NCBI RefSeq assembly: GCF_000982415.1
Contig: NZ_LANI01000004.1
Coordinates: 293,973 to 357,972, forward strand
DNA length: 64,000 nucleotides
Direction: 5' to 3'
Origin: Kiloniella litopenaei
GTDB lineage: Bacteria > Pseudomonadota > Alphaproteobacteria > Kiloniellales > Kiloniellaceae
Under the pieces are notes generated by a model. That model did not search any database. It worked only from the letters and a program-made list of their open reading frames with translations, and was not told where the DNA came from. Below, piece after piece: positions 27,808 to 36,886 of the stretch (positions within the stretch are counted from its first letter, which is position 1; every line of letters starts with the position of its first letter). Both the position numbers and the translations under genes were made by a program.

Positions 27808-28797
27808 ATGACAAAAATTTTATCCAGCCTGATCGCAGGCGCCGTCTTTTCTACTTTTGTGAGTGCCGCACAGGCGGAAACAACGCTGAGATTAACGCTA
27901 CAGCTGCCCTTGAAACATCCGTTGGGCCAAAATATTTCCAGCTTTAAGGAAGAAGTTGAAAAGGAATCAAACGGAGAGCTGAAAATCGAAATTTTCCCTT
28001 CTGCACAGCTGTTTAAGGACAAAGAGGTTCCGCAAGCTGTTGCATCAGGTGCCATTGAAATGGGGATTGCTTCTTTAACACGCTTTGTTGGAACAGTGCC
28101 TGCTGTGGATGCGTTTTATGTCCCTTTTCTATTTGATAGTACAGAAAAGGTTCAGGCCGCGACTGCACCGGGTAGCTCTATTCGCCAAATTCTTGATCCC
28201 GCAATTGAGAAAACGGGTGCGAAGCCATTGTGGTACCAAGCTTTTGGTGGGGCTATTGTACTGACAAAGGGGGACACGCCAATTGTTGTTCCTGCTGATG
28301 CGAAAGGCAAGAAGATCCGTTCTTTTGGGGCAACGATCTCAGATACGATCGAAGCACTTGATGCGGCTCCGACTATTATGTCTGGCTCTAAGCAATTTCT
28401 TGCGTATCAAAATGGTACAGTTGATGCGGGCATGACTGGAATTACTGCTGTTCAATCCAGAAAGCTCTATGAGGTTATGGATCACCTTACCCTTACAAAT
28501 CATGCTGATATCGAGTTTATTGTTGTTATTAATAATGATGTCTGGAACGGTTTGTCCGAGAAAGAGCAGGCAATTATTACGAAGGCTGGGCAACGGGTAG
28601 AACAGGAATTGCGGACTTCAATTGCCAATAAAGAAGCTGAGGCACGCAAATATCTGGCTGATAAAATCAACATTATCGAGCTAACTGACGAGCAACGTGC
28701 CGAGTGGAAAAAGGCCACGTCATCTGTCGTGGATGCCTATGTTGAAAGAGCAGGCGCGGAAGGCAAGGCCATCGTTGATGCCGCTGGCAAACTCTAG
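27808..28797 (+). CDS. dctP: TRAP transporter solute-binding subunit, DctP family
   Basis: The periplasmic binding component of a tripartite ATP-independent transporter, which couples uptake to a sodium or proton gradient. A signal peptide spans residues 1-26 and ends AQA-E. The mature protein shows PLKHPLGQNISSFKEEVEK, EIFPSAQLFKDKEVPQAV, and the family arginine region GKKIRSFGA near residue 170, which usually contacts a ligand carboxylate. The ligand is therefore probably an organic acid but is not determined. The dctQ and dctM genes follow. Confidence 0.92.
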   Translation: MTKILSSLIAGAVFSTFVSAAQAETTLRLTLQLPLKHPLGQNISSFKEEVEKESNGELKIEIFPSAQLFKDKEVPQAVASGAIEMGIASLTRFVGTVPAVDAFYVPFLFDSTEKVQAATAPGSSIRQILDPAIEKTGAKPLWYQAFGGAIVLTKGDTPIVVPADAKGKKIRSFGATISDTIEALDAAPTIMSGSKQFLAYQNGTVDAGMTGITAVQSRKLYEVMDHLTLTNHADIEFIVVINNDVWNGLSEKEQAIITKAGQRVEQELRTSIANKEAEARKYLADKINIIELTDEQRAEWKKATSSVVDAYVERAGAEGKAIVDAAGKL

Positions 28798-28890
28798 TAG
28801 TTCGCTTTCTGGGCTGTTATTTAGAAAGGGGTAATTCGGTTACTCCTTTCTATAATTCTTTAAGTGTCTGGCAAAATATTCCTTGGTCTA

Positions 28891-29412
28891 ATGAATTTCT
28901 TTAAACACTTCTCCAAGACAATAGATAAGCTCACAAATGCTGCGGGTGTTGTTGCGGCTTGGCTTTTTTTCCTAATTGGATTTTTCATCACTTATGAAGT
29001 TGTTATGCGAAAACTTGGTATGCCAACTAAATGGTCGGAAGAATTTTCCCAGATTGCTCAAATCTGGTGTGTTTATTTGGGCATTGCTTTTGCCTTGCAA
29101 AAAAGAAGCCTGATCATCGTGGATATTATTGGCGACAACGTGAATAAGTTGTTACGCAAGGGATTGGATCTTTTTGCCATTATACTGACGGCACTTTTTT
29201 GTGTTGTCGCAACTGTGAATAGTTTCAAAGATATTGGTTATTCGCTTAAAACCTCTGCCACTACAGACACTGTACTGGCGATACCTATGTGGATTATTCA
29301 GATATCTCTTCCCATCGGACTCACGTTCCTTTTCCTCCAGTGCTTATCAGAATTCTACAAAACCTGCACAGGAACCGAAGAAACTCTGAGCGAACTAGAT
29401 CAAGCGCACTAG
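28891..29412 (+). CDS. dctQ: TRAP transporter small permease, DctQ family
   Basis: The small membrane subunit of the TRAP transporter. Four helices are predicted in the 173-residue protein. The DctQ signature is visible as FFITYEVVMRKLG followed by WSEEFSQIAQIWCVYLGIAFAL. Neither ATG 28891 nor the in-frame GTG at 28864 has a good ribosome site; I chose ATG because it gives the family's usual start. It lies between dctP and dctM, nine bases from the latter. Confidence 0.87.
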   Translation: MNFFKHFSKTIDKLTNAAGVVAAWLFFLIGFFITYEVVMRKLGMPTKWSEEFSQIAQIWCVYLGIAFALQKRSLIIVDIIGDNVNKLLRKGLDLFAIILTALFCVVATVNSFKDIGYSLKTSATTDTVLAIPMWIIQISLPIGLTFLFLQCLSEFYKTCTGTEETLSELDQAH

Positions 29413-29421
29413 GACACTATT

Positions 29422-30699
29422 ATGGAAACTATTCTTATACTTCTTTCCCTAATTGGCCTTTTGCTTTTGCGTGTTCCTGTTGCAATCGCAATGGCTTCCC
29501 TTGGGGCTATTTTATTATGGCTCAAAGGCTTGCCAATGATAATGGTCAGCCAGTTTATGATATCAGGCGTTGACAGTTTTGAGCTTTTGGCTGTGCCGTT
29601 ATTCCTTTTGATGTCTCATATTCTTCTTGTGGGCGGGGTTGGTTCTGACCTGTTTCGGGCTGTTCAGTCATGGGTGGGGCATTGGCCCGGCGGTTTGGCT
29701 ATTGCGACGGTGCTAACTTGTGCTTTGTTTGCTGCTATCTCTGGTTCTTCAGTTGCAACAGCTGCAACCGTTGGAACCGTCGTCATCGTGGAGATGACAA
29801 AAAGAGGATATCCTAAGTTCTTTGTTCTTGGTCTGGTTGCGGCTGGGGGGACCCTTGGTATTCTCATTCCACCTTCAATTCCGATGATTATATATGGTGT
29901 TATAACCGAAGCCTCTATCCCAAATTTGTTTCTTGCTGGTATCGGACCGGGTATTTTCCTTGCCGGTATGTTTATTCTCTACAGCTTTGGTTTTGCCCGA
30001 TTTAATAAAAATTATGTGCGTTCGGAAAAAGCAACCAGGGCAGAACGTATTTCTTCCAGTATTGCGGCACTTCCGGTTGCTCTGATTGCCTTCGTGGTCG
30101 TCGGGGGTATCTATGGGGGGCTCTTTACGCCAAGTGAAGCTGCGGGAGTGGGCTTTTTCTTGTCACTGGCTATTGTTCTGGCAAAGAGAAAAAATACTCT
30201 AGAGGATATTCATACCGCTGCGATGGCTGCCATGAAGACAACCGTGACCGTTCTGCTTATTGTCGCTGCCGCTGCCTTGTTTGGAAAATCCATTACGATT
30301 TATCAAATTCCACAAGATGTGACGACCTTTGTCGCAACGGCCTTTTCCGAGCCTTGGCTTTTTACATTGGTGATTTGTATCGTTTTGCTGGTCATGGGGT
30401 TATTTCTGGAATCATTGAGCATGTTGCTCATCATGATGCCGGTTTTATTTGAATCGCTGGCACCGATGGGAATACATCCAATCTGGTTCGGGGTTCTGTT
30501 TGTAATTATGATCGAATGCGCCTTAATTACGCCGCCAGTTGGCATGAACCTTTTTGTTGTTCAGGCCGTAGGAAAGGCCAAACTGTCCGAAGTTATTCAG
30601 GGTGTTTGGCCCTTTGTCCTTATTATGCTGGGAACTGCGGCCTTACTTTGGTTTGTTCCCGGGTTGGCGATGTATATACCTTATGGCGATAAATTTTAG
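29422..30699 (+). CDS. dctM: TRAP transporter large permease, DctM family
   Basis: The 425-residue, 12-helix membrane subunit that performs transport. Family motifs include LFAAISGSSVATAATVG near residue 105, a glycine/proline turn ending in LGILIPPSIPMIIYG near residue 145, and the internally repeated ALITPPVGMNLFVVQ near residue 370. It ends the operon. Only nine bases separate it from the convergent FrnE-like gene, with no visible terminator. Confidence 0.94.
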   Translation: METILILLSLIGLLLLRVPVAIAMASLGAILLWLKGLPMIMVSQFMISGVDSFELLAVPLFLLMSHILLVGGVGSDLFRAVQSWVGHWPGGLAIATVLTCALFAAISGSSVATAATVGTVVIVEMTKRGYPKFFVLGLVAAGGTLGILIPPSIPMIIYGVITEASIPNLFLAGIGPGIFLAGMFILYSFGFARFNKNYVRSEKATRAERISSSIAALPVALIAFVVVGGIYGGLFTPSEAAGVGFFLSLAIVLAKRKNTLEDIHTAAMAAMKTTVTVLLIVAAAALFGKSITIYQIPQDVTTFVATAFSEPWLFTLVICIVLLVMGLFLESLSMLLIMMPVLFESLAPMGIHPIWFGVLFVIMIECALITPPVGMNLFVVQAVGKAKLSEVIQGVWPFVLIMLGTAALLWFVPGLAMYIPYGDKF

Positions 30700-30708
30700 A
30701 CAGTGTCC

Positions 30709-31359
30709 TTAGCCGTTTTCGGTTAACTGTTGATGACCTATATCCAACATCTGGGCCAATGTATCGGGGCTTTGCGCGCCGGGAAGAATGTGTTGGCGAT
30801 TGACAATAAAACAGGGAACGCCAGTCAAGCCGATATTGCGTGCGTTCTGATCTGTGTAGAGAACATCTTCGTGACCCTTGGCGCTATTCAGGTATTCTTC
30901 TGCTCCTTCAAGGCCAACTTCAACAGCAATATCTATAAGTACATTACGTTCGCCAATGTTTTTCCCTTCCAGAAAATAATTCTCAAACAGACGTTCCATA
31001 AGCTCGTCCTGTTTTCCCTGTGCCGCTGCGAAGAGGGATAGGCGGTGGGCGTCAACTGTGTTTGGCGTTTTTTGGATATCATCAAATTTAAAATCAATAC
31101 CTTCGGATTTACCAGCTGCCGCGATCTGGCTGTAAAACTGTGTTGCGTTAGCGCGGCCGCCGAACTTTGTATCCAGATAAGTTTGACGATCCATGCCTTC
31201 TGTCGGCATATCGGGGTTTAACTGGAACGACAGCCAGCGAATTTTGACGTCAAAATTCGGGCGGAGCTCTTTGGCTTTTTGAAAGCGCTTATAGCCAATA
31301 TAACACCACGGACAAATGGGGTCGGAATATACATCGATTTCAATAGGTGTTTTGGTCAT
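30709..31359 (-). CDS. DsbA family oxidoreductase, FrnE-like
   Basis: A 216-residue cytoplasmic thioredoxin-fold protein of the DsbA/FrnE subgroup (related to 2-hydroxychromene-2-carboxylate isomerase). The CPWC active site is at residues 16-19 in YSDPICPWCYIG. The helical insert follows, and the cis-proline loop is GVPCFIVN near residue 180. No signal peptide is present. FrnE-like proteins elsewhere act as disulfide isomerases in stress. ATG 31359 follows AAGGCC. Confidence 0.88.
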   Translation of the reverse strand: MTKTPIEIDVYSDPICPWCYIGYKRFQKAKELRPNFDVKIRWLSFQLNPDMPTEGMDRQTYLDTKFGGRANATQFYSQIAAAGKSEGIDFKFDDIQKTPNTVDAHRLSLFAAAQGKQDELMERLFENYFLEGKNIGERNVLIDIAVEVGLEGAEEYLNSAKGHEDVLYTDQNARNIGLTGVPCFIVNRQHILPGAQSPDTLAQMLDIGHQQLTENG

Positions 31360-31485
31360 AGTGATATTGGCCTTATTGCGTGATTAGAAAGATCTCGGTC
31401 TGTTTCTGACTTTGTTGGTATCGATCTATTTGTTATGAGTTACCTCGGATATAGGAACACTTTCTACGTAGTAAAAGGACAAGCT

Positions 31486-32550
31486 GTGCTTTTGGCCCCC
31501 AGCAAAACAAAAAGCATTACGAAAACAAACGCGACATTAGTTCAATTTGTGGGCAAGGTACTCGGTCGTCAAGGACTTCACATTGAAAAGCTGTTCACAA
31601 TGTCCGGAGGTGCTATTCAGGAAAACTGGAAAATGGATCTTGGGTCATCAGGAGATGAAAAATTTTCCATTGTTCTGCGGACTGATGCCAAGACAAAAAT
31701 CCCTGGAAGCTTGTCAAAAAAACAAGAATTTGATTTCCTATCGATGGCCTGGCGGGCAGGGGTAAAAGTGCCTGAACCCTATTGTCTTTGTGAGGATGTA
31801 AGTGTTATCGGGAAACCTTTTATTCTTTTGGAATATTTGCCCGGGACAACTGATTTTGATCAAATTCATCAGCTAAATATTGGTGAAGCGCTAGGGTATG
31901 AACTTGGTGTCGAATTGGCAAAGATCCATAGCGTAAAACCTGAAGGTACTCATGATGTTGACTGCTTATCTTCCATAGATTTTTCCCGGCAAAAGATAAA
32001 ATCCTATCAAGAGTTTTTTGATGCCCGAGACGAAGTCAGCTTGCCATCTGAATGGGCGATGCGATGGTGTTTATCCCGACTGGAAAATATGACGACGTCA
32101 CCTGTAACCTTGACCCATGGGGATTTCAGAACCGCAAATTACCTGGCGACATCAGATGGTTTGTCTGGCCTGTTGGATTGGGAGTTTGCGGGGTGGGGGG
32201 ACCCCTATAGTGATTTGGGATGGTTTTGCGCAAAGTGTTGGAGATATGGCATGGAAGCCACACCAGCAGGCGGGATATCAACCAGAGAAAGCTTCTACAA
32301 GGGTTATAGCTCTGTATCAGGCAAAAGAGTTGATAATGACCGAGTGCTATTTTGGGAGGTAATGTCGCTTCTGAGATGGCTTGTTATTGCTATACAGCAG
32401 GGCGATAGAAACTTTGTTGCGGGCGAAAATGATTTGGAGTTAGGGTTAACGGGCCTTGTACGCCCCCCAGAGATAGAGCGTATGTTATTAGAGTTGACGC
32501 CGCCAGAAAGTTGGACAAACCTTCTGAATTTGGAGAGAACATATGCGTAA
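31486..32550 (+). CDS. Phosphotransferase family protein (APH fold)
   Basis: A protein of the aminoglycoside phosphotransferase/choline kinase superfamily, resembling the ACAD10/11-type phosphotransferases more than antibiotic-resistance enzymes. The catalytic loop THGDFRTANYL and the metal-binding LLDWEFAGWGDPYSDLGWF are intact. I start it at GTG 31486 because AAAGGA lies six bases upstream; the frame is open to ATG 31435 without a ribosome site. The stop overlaps the next gene by eight bases. The substrate is unknown. Confidence 0.85.
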   Translation: MLLAPSKTKSITKTNATLVQFVGKVLGRQGLHIEKLFTMSGGAIQENWKMDLGSSGDEKFSIVLRTDAKTKIPGSLSKKQEFDFLSMAWRAGVKVPEPYCLCEDVSVIGKPFILLEYLPGTTDFDQIHQLNIGEALGYELGVELAKIHSVKPEGTHDVDCLSSIDFSRQKIKSYQEFFDARDEVSLPSEWAMRWCLSRLENMTTSPVTLTHGDFRTANYLATSDGLSGLLDWEFAGWGDPYSDLGWFCAKCWRYGMEATPAGGISTRESFYKGYSSVSGKRVDNDRVLFWEVMSLLRWLVIAIQQGDRNFVAGENDLELGLTGLVRPPEIERMLLELTPPESWTNLLNLERTYA

Positions 32551-32878
32551 AAAAATAGAATTCTTACTCATACAGGCATCACAACTAATCGCGTTGTACG
32601 AAAAAAACAACAGGCCAGTACCCAGAGACACATCAAAGGCTGTTCAACGTATTGAATGGATTGCTGCATCGTTACAAAAAGCAGAAGTAGGCTCCTTATT
32701 TTCTGTAAGTGATAATTTATCAAATAAAAGACAGAAAGAAGGGATAAGGAATAAAAAACACGATGCGGACAAAGCGTTGTACGATAGTCTTATCAGGGAA
32801 AATGAGAGTACTTTGGAAACGATTAGCCCTTCTAGTCTCGCGCGTTATGTTCCATTGCTTGAGACACCGGAAAAATAG
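32543..32878 (+). CDS. Hypothetical protein coupled to the phosphotransferase
   Basis: A 111-residue basic, helix-rich protein with no membrane segment or cysteine. Its ATG lies inside the end of the phosphotransferase gene (8-base overlap), so translation is coupled and the two products probably act together. Small helical partners (for example DUF6285) accompany related phosphotransferases elsewhere, but I cannot match this sequence to that family. Confidence 0.6.
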   Translation: MRKKIEFLLIQASQLIALYEKNNRPVPRDTSKAVQRIEWIAASLQKAEVGSLFSVSDNLSNKRQKEGIRNKKHDADKALYDSLIRENESTLETISPSSLARYVPLLETPEK

Positions 32879-32961
32879 AAAATAATTTTTTTAACTAATT
32901 GATAAATAACATTATTATTAATTTTTAAGTTTTTATTTCTAAGTTTGTTCTCTTTTTGTTC

Positions 32962-32990
32962 TTGACGGGGTGTGTCTTTTGATGCATAGA
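32962..32990 (+). promoter_or_regulatory. Predicted promoter of the 41-residue protein gene
   Basis: TTGACG (32962-32967) and CATAGA (32985-32990) are spaced by 17 bases. They put a start near 32996, about 40 bases ahead of the small gene. Confidence 0.45.
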
Positions 32991-33034
32991 TGTTCACATA
33001 TTGTTCTTATTGAGTTTGAACTGAGGAGCCTGAT

Positions 33035-33160
33035 ATGCAAGATGAAACAAAAATGTTAGATTTTTTACTAAGTAGCCTGGTGGCATTTGGTAGTTTCGGG
33101 TTTTTTCTTTTTGTACTCTCTTATGGTTGGTTAACCGCTTTTCAAGTTATTGCCCAATAG
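33035..33160 (+). CDS. Small single-pass membrane protein (41 residues)
   Basis: A short frame with an excellent ribosome site: GAGGAG lies about eight bases before ATG 33035. The protein starts MQDETKMLDFLL and has one strongly hydrophobic helix (about residues 13-38, with SFGFFLFVLSYGW), ending near AFQVIAQ. It is too short for routine gene callers. A predicted promoter upstream and a long terminator hairpin downstream make it an independent transcript of about 270 bases. Size and layout recall small accessory subunits of membrane complexes, but I recognise no family. Confidence 0.6.
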   Translation: MQDETKMLDFLLSSLVAFGSFGFFLFVLSYGWLTAFQVIAQ

Positions 33161-33226
33161 ATTTTAGTAAACCCACTTTTAATAATAGTCACAGTCTATT
33201 TTGACTTCGTTTCGAAGAAATGACAA

Positions 33227-33269
33227 ATCACCATCACCTTGTTCTATACAAGTGTGGTGGTGATCTTTT
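33227..33269 (+). terminator. Intrinsic terminator of the small-protein gene
   Basis: A long stem pairs ATCACCATCACCTTGT (33227-33242) with 33248-33264, with one mismatch and one bulge, followed by TTTT at 33266-33269. Confidence 0.75.
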
Positions 33270-33306
33270 AGGGGGACGCTAGAGGTCTTTGTTGATTTCT
33301 AATAAT

Positions 33307-35296
33307 TTAACCGACGGCGGCTTGTCCCTCGGTAAGTTCTTTCTCAAGAGATAACGGGAAAAGAATTTTGATCTTTGTTCCTTCTCCTTTTTGACTGGAA
33401 ATAGTCCATTCCCCCCTGAGTAAATCTACAAAAGCATGAACGATGGGTAAGCCAAGCCCGGTCCCGGATAAATCAGAGGTGAAGGCATTTTTGACTTGGC
33501 CGAATGGCTTTGTCGCGAACTCAACCTCTTCTTCGGTCATGCCAATACCGTTATCTTCGATAATAATCTGAATTTGTTGGTTACAGGGCCACGCCCGTAT
33601 CGTAACTCTTCCGTCCGCGGGGGTATATTGCACCGCGTTTTTGATGAGGTTGATAAGTACTTGGTACAATTTGCCTCTGTCGGTGTTGATCGTTTCTGGC
33701 AAATCATTGTCCAGTAATACCGCAACCGTTAGTTTCTTTTCCTCAGCATGATTTTGTACCGTGTTAACAGCATCAGATATTAATATTGACAGCGCTATAT
33801 CGGTAAGTTCCAGATTCTGAGAATCCTGTTCAATTTTTGATAGTTCTAGCAGGGCGTCTACAATGCTGAGAAGATGATTGCCGGATGAAAAAATATCTTC
33901 GGAGTATCCAACATAAGTCTCGTTGATTGGCCCGAATGCCTGTGCGCGCATAATATCCGAAAAGCCGAGAATGGCATTTAAGGGGGTTCTCATTTCATGG
34001 CTCATATGAGCCAGGAAATTCGACTTCATTTCATTGGCTTCTTTGGCGCGTGTCGCTTCTCGTAATTCACGTTCGATTTCTTTTCTGACAGAGATATCAC
34101 GTAAAATACCAGTATAGAGGATCTCTCCATCAATTTTTGTTTCACCGACAGAAAGTTCCAGGGGGATAATCGTTCCGTCTTTGTGTCGACCAGAAACTTC
34201 CCTGCCTATACCGATAACTCGTGCTTTCCGGGTATCTTCGTAATGTTTTATATATTCACGGTGCTCATTAGGACTGATGCCGTTGGTGATCATGGCAATA
34301 TTTTGACCAAGAGCTTCTTGAGCTGCATATCCAAATATACGATAGCCACTTTCGCTCCATTGTCGAATAGTTCCGTGCTTGTCAATAACGATAATTGCTT
34401 CGACCGCGGTATCAAAAATTGCCTGTAATCTTGCCTGATCTGCGCGTGCATCTTTTTCTGCAATAGCTCTCTGGCGTGCCTCATCTGCCAGGTTTCTGAC
34501 GCTTTCTTTCAAGCGAGCGGCAAAAGCAGCAGTCGCTACACCACCAGCCAAGACCAAAGTTCCAAGGCCGACAAAGACAGCAAGTACAACATCGGCTAAA
34601 CGTCCCGTTGGGCCAATTTCTTCTAGGATTGGATAGAAAATAGCCGCTTGCATGGCAATGTAGTGCATGGATGCGACGGCAAGTCCAAGTGTTATGGCCG
34701 CAATGATCTGACGCACACGTGGATAGGATGTTTGCCTTTGCCCATATTCGACCACGGACAGAGAAATGTAAGATAAAATGATGGCGGCAAAAACTGACAG
34801 AGCAACGTATTGAGGATCATAAAAAAAGAATGGCAGGCAAGCGCATTGCTGCCATTCCGACGTAGTGCATGGTCCCAATGCCTGCACCCATCAATACGGC
34901 ACCGATAATCAATCGTAAGTGAAGATTATAGCGTTGCTGACTCACCACAAACAAAGCTGTTAAACTGGCGAGAATTGCTGGAACAATTGAAATTGATGTT
35001 GTTAGGAAATCGTAGGATATTCCACAAGGCAGTGAAAATGCCAACATACCAATAAAATGCATGCCCCAGATAGCACCGCCAAAGGCCAGTCCACCTGCTA
35101 CTTTCCAAAGAGACCCGCTTCCTTTGTTATTTTCGGTTAGTTTTTCAGCACGTGCTAAACACATCATGCCTGCCCAGCCGCCAAAGATAGCAATGGCAAT
35201 TGATAGTGCGACGAGGTCGGGTCGGAAAGATCCAATAAGTGGCATAGAATTGCCAGGAAAGTCGACTAGAGATGTAAAGTAAGTGTCAATATACAT
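33307..35296 (-). pseudogene. MHYT-PAS sensor histidine kinase, split by a frameshift
   Basis: Two overlapping frames (35296 down to 34817, and up to 34887 down to 33307) together encode one MHYT-domain sensor kinase. The first carries two of the three MHYT repeats (GMHFIGM, TMHYVGM) and ends at TGA just after a run of seven T residues (A run at 34821-34827). The second resumes at FYDPQYVALS with the third repeat (SMHYIAM), then PAS, HisKA (FLAHMSHEMRTPLNAILGFS) and HATPase (DNGIGMTEEE, GTGLGLPIVHAF). Removing one T restores a continuous protein. It may be a recent mutation, a sequencing error at a homopolymer, or rescued by slippage. MHYT domains are proposed to sense O2, CO or NO. Confidence 0.8.
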
Positions 35297-35711
35297 GCCC
35301 CGATCCTAGCATCGAAAGCTTACTGAAAACTTTCTAAGGCAACTGCAAAATTGTAAAATTATATGATTATAAAAGAGTAATAATTATGCCTATAGACGTA
35401 CTATGGCATAATACTAATCGCAAATACACAATGTCTGGACCAGTTTTTCGTCGTTCGAAAAACTTTTGTGGTCGATTGTGAACTTACTCCCTAGTCAAAG
35501 TATCATCAGTCAAGGTATCATCTCGATAACAATGTTTAGATCTATTCGAATGATAAAACAAGATAACTCGCAGAGTTGAATACGCACTTATTGGGCGAGA
35601 TATATCATGATGTGAATATCTGTCGAAGATTTCATTCAGCCAACATTATAGAGGCATTAGCTTTAGCATGCGATGCAATTTTTACTGGTTATAGTCGAGC
35701 CTGATGAGATC
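35297..35711. other. Intergenic region with a tandem repeat and a hairpin
   Basis: I find no convincing gene in these 415 bases. It holds a perfect 9-bp hairpin, AGTTTTTCG (35442-35450) with CGAAAAACT (35456-35464), followed by a short T run. A directly adjacent pair of 15-base repeats differs at one base: AGTCAAAGTATCATC (35493-35507) and AGTCAAGGTATCATC (35508-35522). These could be regulatory; no function is shown. Confidence 0.5.
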
Positions 35712-36182
35712 TTACTCTGTTGAATCAGGAGGATCACCTGTAACTTTTCCCAATGTTTTCGCCATATCCAATAGGCGTTTTCTCACGGTTGTTTCTTCAA
35801 TTTTGTAATATGCTCTAACCAGTTCTAATGTTTCTCTTCTGGCCATTGGATCTTTTTGAAAGGGCAGCTCTTCGCCTTCTTCTGCCATGCCTCTTATTTG
35901 GCCTGGGGAGCGGTGAGATACTTCATCAGTCATTTCATCAAAGAAGTAACCAATATCAATATCTAGAACCCGTGCGAGATCATACAGACGGCTTGCTCCG
36001 ATGCGGTTGGTTCCACGTTCATATTTTTGAACTTGTTGAAATGTCAAGCCAAGGGCTTCGCCTAATTTTTCCTGGCTTAAACCAAGCAGGGTGCGTCGTA
36101 GTCTTAATCTTTGTCCAACATGGACATCGACTGCATTGGGAACGCCAGTAATTCTTTTCGGAAGTGATTTTTTATTTCTCAT
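35712..36182 (-). CDS. XRE family helix-turn-helix regulator (PraR-type)
   Basis: A 156-residue DNA-binding protein. The Cro/C1 HTH covers about residues 20-75, with VDVHVGQRLRLRRTLLGLSQ followed by LTFQQVQKYERGTNRIGASR. This text is characteristic of an alphaproteobacterial group that includes the rhizobial regulator PraR. The C-terminal third is helical and probably dimerises. ATG 36182 follows AAGGGTAAGC; the frame extends 16 codons further without a ribosome site. Inverted repeats about 130 bases upstream may be autoregulatory operators. Confidence 0.85.
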   Translation of the reverse strand: MRNKKSLPKRITGVPNAVDVHVGQRLRLRRTLLGLSQEKLGEALGLTFQQVQKYERGTNRIGASRLYDLARVLDIDIGYFFDEMTDEVSHRSPGQIRGMAEEGEELPFQKDPMARRETLELVRAYYKIEETTVRKRLLDMAKTLGKVTGDPPDSTE

Positions 36183-36493
36183 GCTTACCCTTGATGGTTG
36201 CGATAATACTCTTTGCTTTACCGCCCTCAATACTCAAAGTGTTCGCCTGTGAGTTCCAAATAACTTGCTATGAATCGTCAATTTAATCCGGCATACAATT
36301 AATAGCAGGTTTAGTCATAGATGACTGTTAGTAAATATATCAATAAACCAGTCATCTGTTAATGTTTTTATATTTTTTGATTTAATAAATTACTAATAGT
36401 GAGATGTTTTTTCAGGGAATTATTTCCTAAACATAAGATGGTTTTTCGTGTGGACTAGTATTGCCTATGGTTTTTTTGTTTTGTTTGTATGAA
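36183..36493. promoter_or_regulatory. Upstream region of the XRE gene with repeated half-sites
   Basis: This 311-base gap has no reading frame with a ribosome site. It contains AGTCAT-AG-ATGACT (36313-36326) and a perfect 9-bp inverted repeat, AGATGACTG (36319-36327) with CAGTCATCT (36349-36357). Three copies of the AGTCAT half-site lie within 45 bases, a pattern expected for an XRE-type operator. Confidence 0.4.
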
Positions 36494-36733
36494 TTAGTTT
36501 TCGTTGTGTGCTGCCTCAAGGTGTTGAGCAGCCTCACCCAAAAGGCGTCCTTCTAATGAGAGCTCAAGAAAGCGGATGTAATCCTCTTTTTGGGATACTT
36601 TTTCACGGGCGACTGGAATGACATCCAAAGGGTCTTGTGCATCCAGTTGATATTGTTGAATCAAGGCAATCAATTCTTGGCTCAATATTTCTAAACGCTT
36701 TTGAATGTCGGGGATCGTGACTGGTTTTGTCAT
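36494..36733 (-). CDS. Small hypothetical protein, helical
   Basis: A 79-residue protein with an AAGG ribosome site six bases or so before ATG 36733. It is predicted to be mostly helical (IQKRLEILSQELIALIQQY, then EDYIRFLELSLEGRLLGEAAQ), acidic, and without cysteine or membrane segment. I recognise no family. It lies between the XRE regulator and the ion transporter and is divergent from the latter. Confidence 0.6.
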   Translation of the reverse strand: MTKPVTIPDIQKRLEILSQELIALIQQYQLDAQDPLDVIPVAREKVSQKEDYIRFLELSLEGRLLGEAAQHLEAAHNEN

Positions 36734-36790
36734 TATGTTGCCTTTGTAATAGGGAATAAGTGTGAGGATTAATCATATGACGATGCAGTG

Positions 36791-36815
36791 TCGCAACAAC
36801 TTTTTATTGTTGCGA
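36791..36815. promoter_or_regulatory. Inverted repeat upstream of the helical small gene
   Basis: TCGCAACAA (36791-36799) and TTGTTGCGA (36807-36815) form a perfect 9-7-9 inverted repeat in the 360-base divergent intergenic region (36734-37093). It may be an operator or a leader hairpin. The rest of that region shows no gene. Confidence 0.4.
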
Positions 36816-36886
36816 TGACTATGAGATATGAATTTGTTTGTAGAGTGAGCAATAAAATCACTCGGGTTATTTACCAATGCTGTTGA

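Noticed and set aside
33035..33160. NapE/TorE-type subunit for the 41-residue protein
   Set aside because: Size and single helix are similar, but the conserved proline/glycine pattern is missing and no nap or tor gene is nearby.
34817..34830. HIV-like slippery heptamer (T-TTT-TTA) at the kinase frameshift
   Set aside because: The heptamer is in phase for a -1 shift, but joining the two halves needs +1 (or -2). A -1 shift would not reach the downstream frame, so programmed -1 frameshifting does not explain the locus.
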